NCBI RefSeq assembly: GCF_001426405.1
Contig: NZ_LMEP01000001.1
Location: forward strand, 125,241-189,240
Length of the DNA: 64,000 nucleotides
Direction of reading: 5' to 3'
Source: Streptomyces sp. Root1304
Lineage (GTDB): Bacteria; Actinomycetota; Actinomycetes; Streptomycetales; Streptomycetaceae
This document shows, piece by piece, positions 17,062-26,018 of the stretch (the stretch's first letter is position 1; every line of letters starts with the position of its first letter). The notes below the pieces were generated by a model. The model had not been told where the DNA came from, did not search any database, and was given only the letters and a program-made list of their open reading frames with translations. A program made the translations under genes and the position numbers.

Positions 17062-19055
17062 CCGCACCGCATCACGTCACCGTCAATGATGCGCACGGCC
17101 CGGTGAACAACGGAACGGGCCCCCAGTACGTCTTCTACGGCGCCCGCACCGTCCGGGGGAGCCGCAGAAACGCGGAATCCCTGCGGATCGTCCGCGAGGA
17201 CCGGTTGTATCTGGCCGACCGGTTCGCTCCGCCCGGGAACTACCGTGTCGCCGCTGCCCGCCTGGAGAAACCCGGTTCGGTGGTGCTGCTCGACGCCCAG
17301 CCCGGCACCGGCCGTCGCGCCGCGGCGATCATGCTGCTGCACCAGCTCGGCGAAGAGGACGAAACCGATGAGGAAGACGTCCGGTTCGAGGAGATTCCTG
17401 CCCGGGACGAGTCCAAGAACGAGGACGGGGAACCTACCGCCCCCGGGGCGGGTGACCGCTTCCTCCTCGACCTCTCCCGGATCGTCGACGAGGAAGCGTA
17501 CGCCGAGGCCCAGCGCCGTCTGGCCGGTCTCCGATCGCAGGTCCAGGAGGCCGGGGCCCACTTGGTCGTCGTCCTGCCGTCGGACATGGCACACGCCCAT
17601 CCTCCGGAGCTCGCACCACACACAGTGACGCTCGAACGCCCACGGGGCATCGCCGTCATCACCCGACATCTCCGGATGCACCGCACGCCCTTCGACTCCG
17701 AGGACCTGAAACGCCCCGACCTCCAGCCCCTGTACGACCGCTACCCCATGCGGGAACTGGCCCGGCTGGCGGGCCTGGTGGAGACCGCTCACCAAAGCGG
17801 GCGGTACGGCGCCGACTTCGCGAGCTGGCTCAGCCAGGCCCTGCACGCGGTGACGGACCGCGCCGCCGAAGTGGGCAGGCAGGTGAACGCGGCCCGTAAC
17901 GCACCCCAGCGGGCCCTGCTGCTCGCGGCGGCGGTCTTCGAGGAAGCCCACGCCGACACCGTCCACGAGGCATGGCGCGGACTGCTGAGGACGGTGGGGC
18001 ACGAGGAAGAGGAGACCACCGAACTCGAACGAATCGACTTCGGGCAGCGATTGACGGCCCTCGGGATCGAGCGGGACCCCGACGGACGGCTCCGCTTCAA
18101 GCGACTGGCCTACGCCGAAGCGGCACGGACGTACTTCTGGGCGAACTTCCCCGGCCTGCGCGACGCGCTCGCGGAGTGGATCGGCATGGCCTCCGGGCTC
18201 CCCGGTCTGGCCACCGACGACCGGGTGACCATCGCCGTCCGCTTCGGCGAGCGAGCGCTGGCCACCGGTCGACCCGACCAGCTCTTCGGCCTCGCGGTCC
18301 GGTGGGCGAACGGCGCGACCGGGGCGACCGCCGACGCGCGAGCCGTAGCGATCCTCGAACTCGGTCTCAGGCACGAGGAGTTCGGGTCCTGGTTCCGCAG
18401 GAGGATGTACGACTGCCTGAGCTCCACGTCCTTGGAGGACGGTTTCGTCCGCGTCCTGACCGCCGCCTGCGTCCGTGGTCTCGCCTCGACCCACCCCGAC
18501 CAAGCCGTGGTGCGGCTGCGGCACCTCGCCGTACGGGACGGGGAGGCGGCGCGCGCGGCCGGGGAGGAACTCTTCGGGCTCGTCGGCGCCGACCGCCGGC
18601 TGTACCGGTTGCTGATCGACCGTCTACGGGACCCTGTGCGCCGCGACTCCAGCGCGGCCGGGACCTCGCTTCAACTCCTCACCGAGCTGTTGAAGAGCGA
18701 TCGGGTACCGGACCCGCCACGGTGGCCGGACCTATTCCTCGGCTGGGAGACGGTGTTCTCCCAGCCACCGACGAAGCTCTGGGACCCCCTGGTGAGGAGC
18801 TGGCTCGACACCGTGGCGGGCGACCGCACGCGGGACATGGCGCTGGACGTGATGGTCGGGGCGACGCACGGCCGCACGATCGCCCTCCACCGTCTCTATG
18901 CCATCGCCTGTGACTGGGCGGGCGCGGCACGCGACCCGGCACGAACGGCCGTCGCCGCCCGCTTGTGGCAGCACATCGACCAGGCCCAGTACGCCCGCAC
19001 CGACCGTACGCGGCGTGCGGGCCACGGACCACGGACCACGGAAGAGGCATCATGA
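17058..19055 (+). CDS. STAND-like helical protein with degenerate P-loop and N-terminal shared motif
   Basis: 665 residues; the ATG at 17058 overlaps the TIR stop (ATGA). Residues 14-24 read GPVNNGTGPQY, nearly the same as the TIR tail. Then comes LRIVREDRLYLADRF and a Walker-A-like loop DAQPGTGRRA (80-89) with Arg-Arg where Lys-Ser/Thr is expected. RFLLDLS is a possible Walker B. The remainder is alpha-helical and leucine-rich, like the winged-helix and superhelical sensor regions of STAND proteins. No enzyme signature is seen. I read it as a pseudo-NTPase sensor/adaptor for the TIR effector, which is inference. I could not place it in a named family. Confidence 0.6.
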   Translation: MTAPHHVTVNDAHGPVNNGTGPQYVFYGARTVRGSRRNAESLRIVREDRLYLADRFAPPGNYRVAAARLEKPGSVVLLDAQPGTGRRAAAIMLLHQLGEEDETDEEDVRFEEIPARDESKNEDGEPTAPGAGDRFLLDLSRIVDEEAYAEAQRRLAGLRSQVQEAGAHLVVVLPSDMAHAHPPELAPHTVTLERPRGIAVITRHLRMHRTPFDSEDLKRPDLQPLYDRYPMRELARLAGLVETAHQSGRYGADFASWLSQALHAVTDRAAEVGRQVNAARNAPQRALLLAAAVFEEAHADTVHEAWRGLLRTVGHEEEETTELERIDFGQRLTALGIERDPDGRLRFKRLAYAEAARTYFWANFPGLRDALAEWIGMASGLPGLATDDRVTIAVRFGERALATGRPDQLFGLAVRWANGATGATADARAVAILELGLRHEEFGSWFRRRMYDCLSSTSLEDGFVRVLTAACVRGLASTHPDQAVVRLRHLAVRDGEAARAAGEELFGLVGADRRLYRLLIDRLRDPVRRDSSAAGTSLQLLTELLKSDRVPDPPRWPDLFLGWETVFSQPPTKLWDPLVRSWLDTVAGDRTRDMALDVMVGATHGRTIALHRLYAIACDWAGAARDPARTAVAARLWQHIDQAQYARTDRTRRAGHGPRTTEEAS

Positions 19056-20239
19056 GACTCCGCTTTCCCGGTGTGCTGTTCGTCGCGCTCTGCGGCCTCG
19101 CACCGGCTGTGCTCGGCAACCTCCTGAGCTGGTCGGCGTGGCTGTGGGGCTTCATGTCCATGGGCGCGGCCTCGGGTTCGCTGCTGCTCGTCCTGGCCTT
19201 CCACGGCAGTGGCAACCCGCAGGCCGACCCGTACGGGAACGGGGAACCCGAGCCTCCCGAAGCACCTCCGGAGGAGCCGTACCAGGAGACACGGGTGATC
19301 GACGCGCCGCTGCCGAGCGCCGTGGACGGCTACGACTTCCTCTTCTCCGCCACCATCTGGTGGCGGTCGGCCCCCGACGACAGCGGCCGTTCCGACGGCG
19401 CGTCCCCGGCTCTCGCCGTGTCCGCGGTGGTCAGCCGGGCCCTGGAGGTCGTCCGTCATGAGCAGCCGGGGCGGGCCAGCTTCGCGCGGTACCTCCTGGA
19501 GGGAGAGCTGAGTGTCCCGCTCCCCGACCGGAGCGGGCGGGTGACGGCCCTGGCGGCCGACGCGACGTTGACCCTCGCTTCCGCCGACCGCGAGCGCCTG
19601 CGGAAGCTGAGCGACCTGCGGAAGGACGAGGAGATCTGGGAGTACGAACGCGAGCACGAGCGCAACAAGCGGCGCTACCTCGGTGACGACGTGCTCCAGA
19701 GCGCGGGCAGCGCGGTGGTCTGGTGGCTGGCGCGGCACGAGGACGAGATCGAGAAGGCGGTCGACATGATCGGACCGCTCGCCCAGATCGCCGCGGCCGC
19801 CAACGACGAGGAGGTGCCCGAACTCTTCCGTCACCTGCTCGTCCCGCCCGCTGCCGCACGGAGCGAAGCGACCGGCGGCAGCCCGCTCTGGGGCGACCCC
19901 GGCCCGGGAGCAGGGCCGTTCGACCGCGAGGCGGAGCTCGGTGCGGCCGATCGGCTGGTTCTCCTGCTGGCGGCGGTGGGCGTGAAGCCGGACATGGACG
20001 AGTACACGGTGCTCGTGAACCGTGTCGTCATGAGCTTGGAGATGGCCGAGCTGTACGAGGCCGCCGACGAGATCAGACGGGACCTCCTCCCGACACCGGA
20101 CCGGGCCGACGCCCCTGATACCGACACGGGCGAAGGGGACACGACGTCCAGGTACTTCTGGGACGACTCCCACCAGCCGCAGCGCCCCACAGCGCCTCGT
20201 ACACAGGACGACGAGGAGGAGGACGAGAACGAAAGCTGA
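19052..20239 (+). CDS. Membrane-anchored protein with possible SPFH-like domain, third gene of TIR operon
   Basis: 395 residues; the ATG at 19052 overlaps the previous stop (ATGA). Two membrane segments (about 5-25 and 30-51) form an N-terminal hairpin. After an acidic Pro-rich linker comes a domain beginning DGYDFLFSATIWW, with ALAVSAVVSRALEVV and LEGELSVPLPD. A charged helix rich in Arg/Glu follows (ERLRKLSDLRKDEEIWEYERE) and then a helical C-terminus with an acidic tail (DDEEEDENES). The order (membrane anchor, beta domain, long charged helix) resembles SPFH/band-7 proteins, at low confidence. Coupled translation implies it works with the TIR and STAND-like proteins, perhaps placing them at the membrane. 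Confidence 0.55.
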   Translation: MRLRFPGVLFVALCGLAPAVLGNLLSWSAWLWGFMSMGAASGSLLLVLAFHGSGNPQADPYGNGEPEPPEAPPEEPYQETRVIDAPLPSAVDGYDFLFSATIWWRSAPDDSGRSDGASPALAVSAVVSRALEVVRHEQPGRASFARYLLEGELSVPLPDRSGRVTALAADATLTLASADRERLRKLSDLRKDEEIWEYEREHERNKRRYLGDDVLQSAGSAVVWWLARHEDEIEKAVDMIGPLAQIAAAANDEEVPELFRHLLVPPAAARSEATGGSPLWGDPGPGAGPFDREAELGAADRLVLLLAAVGVKPDMDEYTVLVNRVVMSLEMAELYEAADEIRRDLLPTPDRADAPDTDTGEGDTTSRYFWDDSHQPQRPTAPRTQDDEEEDENES

Positions 20240-20318
20240 TCCGGCAGACAAGTACGCCCACGGGACCCGGCTCAGAAGAACCGGACGCCGTGAGCACGCG
20301 AGACGTCGGCCGCAGACT

Positions 20319-20350
20319 GCGGGGCGAACGGCAAAGGCCGCCCGCCCCGC
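20319..20350. terminator. Hairpin between TIR operon and ychF
   Basis: GCGGGGCG (20319-20326) pairs with CGCCCCGC (20343-20350) across a 16-nt loop. It lies between convergent genes. Confidence 0.5.
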
Positions 20351-20385
20351 ACCTCCACGAGTCGGACGGCCTTCGGCCGAACCCG

Positions 20386-21474
20386 TCAGACGTTGAAGCG
20401 GAACTCCACCACGTCGCCGTCCTGCATGACGTACTCCTTGCCCTCCATGCGGGCCTTGCCGGCGGCGCGGGCTTCGGCTACCGAGCCTGTGGCCACCAGG
20501 TCCGCGAAGGAGATGACCTCCGCCTTGATGAAGCCCTTCTGGAAGTCGGTGTGGATCACACCGGCCGCCTCCGGGGCCGTCGCGCCCTGCTTGATCGTCC
20601 AGGCGCGGGATTCCTTCGGGCCGGCCGTCAGGTAGGTCTGGAGGCCGAGGGTCGCGAAGCCGACGCGGGCGAGGGTCGCCAGGCCCGGCTCCTCGGCGCC
20701 GACCGACTGGAGGAGCTCCATGGCGTCCTCCTCGTCCAGCTCCGCGAGGTCCTGCTCCAGCTTCGCGTTGAGGAAGATCGCCTCCGCCGGGGCGACCAGC
20801 GCGCTCTGCTCCGCCTTGAACGCGTCGTCCGTCAGCTCGTCCTCGTCCACGTTGAACACGTAGAGGAACGGCTTCGTGGTCAGCAGGTGCAGGTCGTGGA
20901 GCAGCTCCGCCTTCTCCGAGCCCTGCACGATGCCCTGCGAGAAGAGCGTGTCGCCCTTCTCCAGGATCGCCTGGGCCGCCTCGACCGCGGCGACCTTCGG
21001 CGCCGTGTCCTTCTTGATCCGCATCTCCTTCTGGAGGCGCGGCAGGACCTTCTCGATCGTCTGGAGGTCCGCGAGGATCAGCTCCGTGTTGATCGTCTCG
21101 ATGTCGTCCTTCGGCGAGACCTTGCCGTCGACGTGCACGACGTTCTCGTCCTTGAAGGCGCGGATGACCTGGCAGATCGCGTCCGACTCGCGGATGTTCG
21201 CGAGGAACTTGTTGCCGAGGCCCTCGCCCTCGCTCGCACCGCGCACGATGCCCGCGATGTCGACGAAGTCGACCGTCGCCGGGAGGATGCGCTGCGAGCC
21301 GAAGATCTCCGCGAGCTTCGTCAGGCGGGCGTCCGGGACGCCGACGACGCCGACGTTCGGCTCGATCGTGGCGAACGGGTAGTTGGCCGCCAGCACGTCG
21401 TTCTTGGTCAGGGCGTTGAACAGGGTCGACTTGCCGACATTCGGCAGACCGACGATTCCGATCGTGAGCGACAC
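20386..21474 (-). CDS. ychF: Ribosome-associated Obg-family ATPase/GTPase YchF
   Basis: 362 residues, full length for the family. G1 is GLPNVGKST near the N-terminus, followed by NYPFATIEPNVG, the TRAFAC G2/G3 region and VDFVDIAGIV. In place of NKxD there is the NxxE-type FNVDEDEL characteristic of YchF, which prefers ATP. A C-terminal TGS domain carries ARAWTIKQGATAPEAAGVIH. A translation-linked, redox-responsive ATPase conserved in nearly all bacteria. Convergent with the TIR operon and divergent from the DUF6542 gene. Confidence 0.95.
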   Translation of the reverse strand: MSLTIGIVGLPNVGKSTLFNALTKNDVLAANYPFATIEPNVGVVGVPDARLTKLAEIFGSQRILPATVDFVDIAGIVRGASEGEGLGNKFLANIRESDAICQVIRAFKDENVVHVDGKVSPKDDIETINTELILADLQTIEKVLPRLQKEMRIKKDTAPKVAAVEAAQAILEKGDTLFSQGIVQGSEKAELLHDLHLLTTKPFLYVFNVDEDELTDDAFKAEQSALVAPAEAIFLNAKLEQDLAELDEEDAMELLQSVGAEEPGLATLARVGFATLGLQTYLTAGPKESRAWTIKQGATAPEAAGVIHTDFQKGFIKAEVISFADLVATGSVAEARAAGKARMEGKEYVMQDGDVVEFRFNV

Positions 21475-21635
21475 GGTGGCGACTTCCTGAAGTGTGGACG
21501 GGGGGCCGATCCCCCAGTTTACGGGCGGCCCGAACCGGCCAGTGACGCCGACCTTCGGTCGTTCTCGGGGGCAAGGTCACCCAAAGGGCGTGTCCCGGAC
21601 CCTGTTCCCGCCCCCTCCCGACCTACGTTGGTGGG

Positions 21636-22523
21636 GTGGAGCAGCACAGGACAAGTCAGCCGCAAGGCCGCCGACGGCCGCAAACCCCCGTGACGCCGCC
21701 CGTGGCACCGCCCGGCGCGCTCGTGGAGGGTGCGGCCGTGTACCGGGTGACCGGCCGGACCCGGCGCGGCCCCGGCGGCGCCCGCGTCGAGCGCGCCGGC
21801 GCCCCGGGGTCCGTCGGCAAGCCCGGCTCCCGTACGCCCGGCGCCCGGCCCGTGCCGCCCGTCGTCCTCGCCCTCCGGCGGCTTCCCTCGCCCCGTCTCA
21901 CCGGGCTCGGCGCCGGGCTCTTCGCCTCCGCCGTCATGCTCGTCCTCGGCCTGCTCGACCTGCTGCTCTTCGACGGCTCCCCCGTCGTCTACGGGCTCCT
22001 CTTCCTGCCCGTCAGCGCCCTCACCGCGCTCTGGGTCCGTACCGCCGACCTCGTCACCGCCCCCATCGGCGTCCCCATCGCCTTCGCCGTCGGCGTCGTC
22101 CCCATCGCCGGCGGCACCGGCGGCTTCGGCGGCCAGGCCATGGCCGTCGTCACCGCCCTCGCCGTACACGCCGGCTGGCTGTACGGCGGCACCCTCGTCG
22201 CCGGCGTCATCGCGAGCGTACGGAAGGTCCGGGAGATGGGACGGCGCCAGCAGCCCCCCACCCGGCTCGCCTCCGGAGCCGGTGGGGCGGGTGGGACCGG
22301 TGGGGCCCGCGTGGCCGGCGGGGTGATCGGGGCGGCAGCCGGTGGCGCCGTAGCCGGTGGTACGGGGAGTGGCATGGGGAGTGGCGCGGGGAGTGGCGCG
22401 GCCGGTGGCTCCTCAGGGGCCGCCGGTGGCGCCTCCTCGGCTCCCTCCGGCGCCGGTAAGGGCGATCCGGCCGCAGGTGCCGCCCGGGGCGGCCGACCCC
22501 CTCGCCGTCGCCCCGTCGCCTGA
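21636..22523 (+). CDS. DUF6542-like small membrane protein with Gly-rich tail
   Basis: 295 residues from the GTG at 21636. There is no ribosome site; a TACGTT -10-like element at 21623-21628 suggests a leaderless transcript. A basic Pro/Arg-rich N-terminus (about 90 residues) precedes four hydrophobic segments (LTGLGAGLFASAVMLVLGLL to GWLYGGTLVAGVIASV). The tail is low-complexity Gly/Ala/Ser ending in Arg/Pro. Function unknown; the family is confined to actinobacteria as far as I know. Confidence 0.65.
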   Translation: MEQHRTSQPQGRRRPQTPVTPPVAPPGALVEGAAVYRVTGRTRRGPGGARVERAGAPGSVGKPGSRTPGARPVPPVVLALRRLPSPRLTGLGAGLFASAVMLVLGLLDLLLFDGSPVVYGLLFLPVSALTALWVRTADLVTAPIGVPIAFAVGVVPIAGGTGGFGGQAMAVVTALAVHAGWLYGGTLVAGVIASVRKVREMGRRQQPPTRLASGAGGAGGTGGARVAGGVIGAAAGGAVAGGTGSGMGSGAGSGAAGGSSGAAGGASSAPSGAGKGDPAAGAARGGRPPRRRPVA

Positions 22524-22614
22524 CCCGGGGGCCGGGAACCCGGAGAGCCGGAGGCCCGGGGGCCCGGGGGCCCGGAGACGGTACCCGTCACCCCGTCGCC
22601 CCAGCCGCTCCCCC

Positions 22615-23358
22615 TCACCCCGTCCCCGCCGCCATCCCCGCCCCCACGATCCCCGCGTTGTTCTGCAGTTCCGCCGGTACGATCTCCGCCCTGATGCCCT
22701 CGATCAGCGGCAGGAACTTGTCCGCCTTCCGGCTCACCCCGCCGCCGATGATGAACAGCTCCGGCGAGAAGAGCATCTCCACGTGCGCCAGGTACTTGCG
22801 CAGGCGGCGCGTCGCCCAGTGTTCCCAGCTGAGGTCCTCGTCCTCCTTGGCCTTCGTCGACGCCCTGGTCTCGGCGTCGTGGCCCTTGAGTTCGAGGTGG
22901 CCCAGCTCCGTGTTCGGGACCAGGCGGCCGTCGACGAAGAGGGCCGAGCCGATGCCCGTGCCCAGGGTCAGCAGGATCACGGTGCCCTTGCGGCCCCGGC
23001 CCGCGCCGAAGGTCATCTCGGCGATGCCGGCCGCGTCCGCGTCGTTCAGGACGGTCACCGGGAGGCCGCCGAGGCGCTCGCTCAGGAGGGTGCCCGCGTC
23101 GACGCCGATCCATGACTTGTCGACGTTCGCGGCCGTACGGATCGTGGAGCCCGTGACGACGCCCGGGAAGGTCACCCCCACCGGTCCGGTCCAGCCGAAG
23201 TGCTCCACGACCTCCACGACGCAGCCCGCCACACCGTCGGGTGTGGCGGGCTGCGGGGTCAGTACCTTGTGGCGCTCCTCGGTGAGCGCGCCGCGCTCCA
23301 GGTCCACGGGGGCGCCCTTGATGCCCGAGCCGCCGATGTCCACTCCGAAGACGTTCAT
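22615..23358 (-). CDS. ppgK: Polyphosphate glucokinase (ROK family)
   Basis: 247 residues from the ATG at 23358; a GTG at 23367 is an alternative. The phosphate-binding VDIGGSGIKGAPVD opens the protein and is followed by ATPase-fold motifs (GVTFPGVV, LNDADAAG, LLTLGTGIGSAL). ELGHLELKGHDAE and FIIGGGVSRK are in the places typical of actinobacterial PpgK. It phosphorylates glucose using polyphosphate, or ATP, to give glucose-6-phosphate. Its stop lies 91 nt from the convergent DUF6542 gene and it follows ispH on the opposite side. Confidence 0.9.
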   Translation of the reverse strand: MNVFGVDIGGSGIKGAPVDLERGALTEERHKVLTPQPATPDGVAGCVVEVVEHFGWTGPVGVTFPGVVTGSTIRTAANVDKSWIGVDAGTLLSERLGGLPVTVLNDADAAGIAEMTFGAGRGRKGTVILLTLGTGIGSALFVDGRLVPNTELGHLELKGHDAETRASTKAKEDEDLSWEHWATRRLRKYLAHVEMLFSPELFIIGGGVSRKADKFLPLIEGIRAEIVPAELQNNAGIVGAGMAAGTG

Positions 23359-23388
23359 GGACCCCACGGTAAGGGCTCCGGCGTGGAG

Positions 23389-24447
23389 TTACTCCTTGAC
23401 GGGCCCGGCCTCGGCCGCGTCACCGGGGGCACCCGCGCCGAGCTTCGCCGCCTCGGCGCGCAGGTCCTTGTTGCGGAGTTCCTTGGGCAGCGAGAAGGTG
23501 AGGGACTCGTCGGCCGTCTTGACGATCTCCACGTCCGCGTAACCGCGCTCGGAGAGCCATTCCAGGACCTCCTGCACCAGGACGTCCGGGACCGAGGCGC
23601 CGGAGGAGAGGCCGACGCTGGTGACGCCCTCCAGCCACGCCTCGTCGATCTCGCTCGCGAAGTCGACCAGGTACGCGGCGGGGACGCCGGACTGCTTGGC
23701 GACCTCGACCATGCGGATCGAGTTCGAGGAGTTCTTCGAGCCGACGACGATCACCAGCTCGGCCTGGCCGGCCAGCTCCTTGATCGCGATCTGGCGGTTC
23801 TGCGTGGCGTAGCAGATGTCGTCGGACGGCGGGGAGATCAGCTGCGGGAACTTCTCCTTCAGCGCGTCGACCGTCTCCATCGTCTCGTCGACCGAGAGCG
23901 TGGTCTGCGAGAGCCAGACCACCCGGGAGGGGTCGCGGACCTCGATCTTGGCCACGTCGTCCGGGCCGTCGACCAGCTGGATGTGGTCGGGGGCCTCGCC
24001 GGAGGTGCCGATGACCTCCTCGTGGCCCTCGTGGCCGATGAGGAGGATGTCGAAGTCGTCGTTGGCGAACCGGACGGCTTCCTTGTGGACCTTGGTGACC
24101 AGCGGGCAGGTGGCGTCGATGGTCGCGAGCCGGCCCTGCCGGGCCTCCTCGTGGACGGTGGGGGCGACGCCGTGCGCGGAGAACATCACGATGTTGCCCG
24201 GCGGCACCTCGGTCGCCTGGTCGACGAAGATCGCGCCCTTCCGCTCCAGCGTCTGGACGACGTACTTGTTGTGGACGATCTCGTGGCGTACGTAGATCGG
24301 CGCACCGTACTGCTCCAGGGCCTTCTCCACGGCGATCACGGCACGGTCCACGCCCGCGCAGTAGCCACGGGGAGCGGCGAGCAGGACACGCTTCGGGCGG
24401 TTCGTCGCGGGGGCGGTCGCGGGCGTCGACGCGGGCGTTGCAGTCAT
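23389..24447 (-). CDS. ispH: 4-hydroxy-3-methylbut-2-enyl diphosphate reductase
   Basis: 352 residues from the ATG at 24447 (ATG 24456 is also possible). The three Fe-S cluster cysteines are visible in [19 protein letters not shown] and [11 protein letters not shown], along with the HNKYVV and SAHGV segments. This is the last step of the MEP isoprenoid pathway, making IPP and DMAPP with a 4Fe-4S centre. The C-terminal 30 residues ([15 protein letters not shown] onwards) are an actinobacterial extension. Divergent from the permease gene with only 63 bp between starts, so promoters overlap. Confidence 0.96.
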   Translation of the reverse strand: MTATPASTPATAPATNRPKRVLLAAPRGYCAGVDRAVIAVEKALEQYGAPIYVRHEIVHNKYVVQTLERKGAIFVDQATEVPPGNIVMFSAHGVAPTVHEEARQGRLATIDATCPLVTKVHKEAVRFANDDFDILLIGHEGHEEVIGTSGEAPDHIQLVDGPDDVAKIEVRDPSRVVWLSQTTLSVDETMETVDALKEKFPQLISPPSDDICYATQNRQIAIKELAGQAELVIVVGSKNSSNSIRMVEVAKQSGVPAAYLVDFASEIDEAWLEGVTSVGLSSGASVPDVLVQEVLEWLSERGYADVEIVKTADESLTFSLPKELRNKDLRAEAAKLGAGAPGDAAEAGPVKE

Positions 24448-24510
24448 GCGTCCCATCGTAAGGCCGCGTCGGTGAGCGGTTTGATCGGTGCCGTGGCCGA
24501 AACTGTGCCC

Positions 24511-25881
24511 ATGGCCGAGGAATCGCAGGTGACGGCGCGCGGGGAAGACGCCGAACATACCGGGCTTCGACGGAACCTCGGGTTCCGTGACCTGGTCGTC
24601 TACGGACTGCTCTTCATCGCCCCGATGGCACCCGTCGGCGTCTTCGGCACGCTCGACGCCAAGTCCGGCGGCGCGGTCGCGCTGGTGTACCTCGTGGCCA
24701 CCGTCGCGATGGCGTTCACGGCGTTCAGCTACGCGCAGATGGTCCGGGTCGCACCGCAGGCCGGCTCCGTCTTCACGTACGCGCGCAAGGGCCTCGGAGA
24801 AGGGCCGGGATTCATCGCCGGATGGATGGCGATGCTCGACTACCTGCTCATCCCGGCCGTCGCGTACCTCTTCGCGGGCATCGCCATGGAGGCGCTCGTC
24901 CCGGAGGTCGACCGGTGGGTGTGGACGGGGATCGCCGTCGTCGTCACCACGCTCCTCAACCTGTGGGGCGTACGGGCCGCCGCCCGCGTCGGCTTCGCGG
25001 TGCTCGCGATGGAGATCGTCGTCCTGCTGGTCTTCGTCGTCTCGGCCGCGGTGGTGCTCGTACGGGACGGGGCGCAGCGCGACTGGTGGTCGCCGCTCGG
25101 CGGGGACGCGACCTTCTCGCTCGCGGCGGTCCTCGGCGCCGTGTCGGTGGCCGTGCTCTCCTACCTGGGCTTCGACGCCATCGCCTCCTTCGCCGAGGAG
25201 GTCACGGGCGGCTCGGCGAAGGTGGCGCGGGCGGTGCTGTTCTGTCTGGCCCTCGCCGGTGTCCTGTTCATCGCCCAGTCCTGGCTGGTCGCCCTCCTCG
25301 AACCGGTCTCCTCCGCCGAGCTCGCGGCCGACCCCGGCAAGCAGGGATCGGCCTTCTACGACGCCGTCGACCTCTCCGTAGGCGGCTGGCTCCACGACCT
25401 CGTGGCCGTCTCCAAGGCGATCGGCGCCGCCTTCGCCGCGCTCGCCGGGCAGGCGGCCGGCGGGCGGCTGCTGTTCGCGATGGGCCGCGACCGGCGGCTT
25501 CCGCACGTGCTCGCCCGCACGGACGGGGGCGTGCCGCGGGTGGCGCTCCTCGTGTCGGCGACGGTCACGATGATCGCGGCGGTGTGGGCGGCCCGGCGGG
25601 ACGACGGCCTCGACCACCTGGTGTCGGTGGTCGACGTCGGCGCGCTGACCGCCTTCGTCCTGCTGCACGCGAGCGTGGTGGGCTGGTTCGCGGTCCGGCG
25701 GGCGGAGGGCCCGCCGAACGCGCTCAAGCACATCGTCCTGCCGGTGATCGGTGCGGCGATCCTCGTCGCGGTGATCGTGGAGGCCTCGGCGGCGGCGCAG
25801 GTGGTGGGCGTGGTGTGGCTGGGGGTCGGGCTGGTGGTCCTGGCGGTGCAGGGCGCGACACGGACGACCGGGCGGGACTGA
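24511..25881 (+). CDS. APC-family amino-acid permease
   Basis: 456 residues from the ATG at 24511. About twelve membrane segments. The family-typical first segment reads [19 protein letters not shown], followed by [27 protein letters not shown] and [14 protein letters not shown] (TM6-like). C-terminal segments contain [30 protein letters not shown] proton-coupled amino-acid or polyamine uptake carrier is expected; substrate unknown. No strong ribosome site is seen. It lies 137 nt upstream of xseA on the same strand, which has its own promoter. Confidence 0.85.
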   Translation: MAEESQVTARGEDAEHTGLRRNLGFRDLVVYGLLFIAPMAPVGVFGTLDAKSGGAVALVYLVATVAMAFTAFSYAQMVRVAPQAGSVFTYARKGLGEGPGFIAGWMAMLDYLLIPAVAYLFAGIAMEALVPEVDRWVWTGIAVVVTTLLNLWGVRAAARVGFAVLAMEIVVLLVFVVSAAVVLVRDGAQRDWWSPLGGDATFSLAAVLGAVSVAVLSYLGFDAIASFAEEVTGGSAKVARAVLFCLALAGVLFIAQSWLVALLEPVSSAELAADPGKQGSAFYDAVDLSVGGWLHDLVAVSKAIGAAFAALAGQAAGGRLLFAMGRDRRLPHVLARTDGGVPRVALLVSATVTMIAAVWAARRDDGLDHLVSVVDVGALTAFVLLHASVVGWFAVRRAEGPPNALKHIVLPVIGAAILVAVIVEASAAAQVVGVVWLGVGLVVLAVQGATRTTGRD

Positions 25882-25983
25882 GGGCGCGGGGACGGGGGAC
25901 GGGGGAGGCGCCCCGTACGTGCGGCCCCGGCCGTACGCGCGGGGTGCGTCCCCCGCCGTACCCGTCCGGCGGCCCGCGCGCCC

Positions 25984-26012
25984 CTGACGTTGTCGTACCG
26001 CGCGGTTACGCT
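25984..26012 (+). promoter_or_regulatory. Probable leaderless promoter of xseAB
   Basis: CTGACG (25984-25989), a 17-nt spacer and TACGCT (26007-26012) end 6 nt before the xseA ATG at 26019. There is no ribosome site, so transcription probably starts at or next to the A of ATG. Confidence 0.6.
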
Positions 26013-26018
26013 CGGTCC

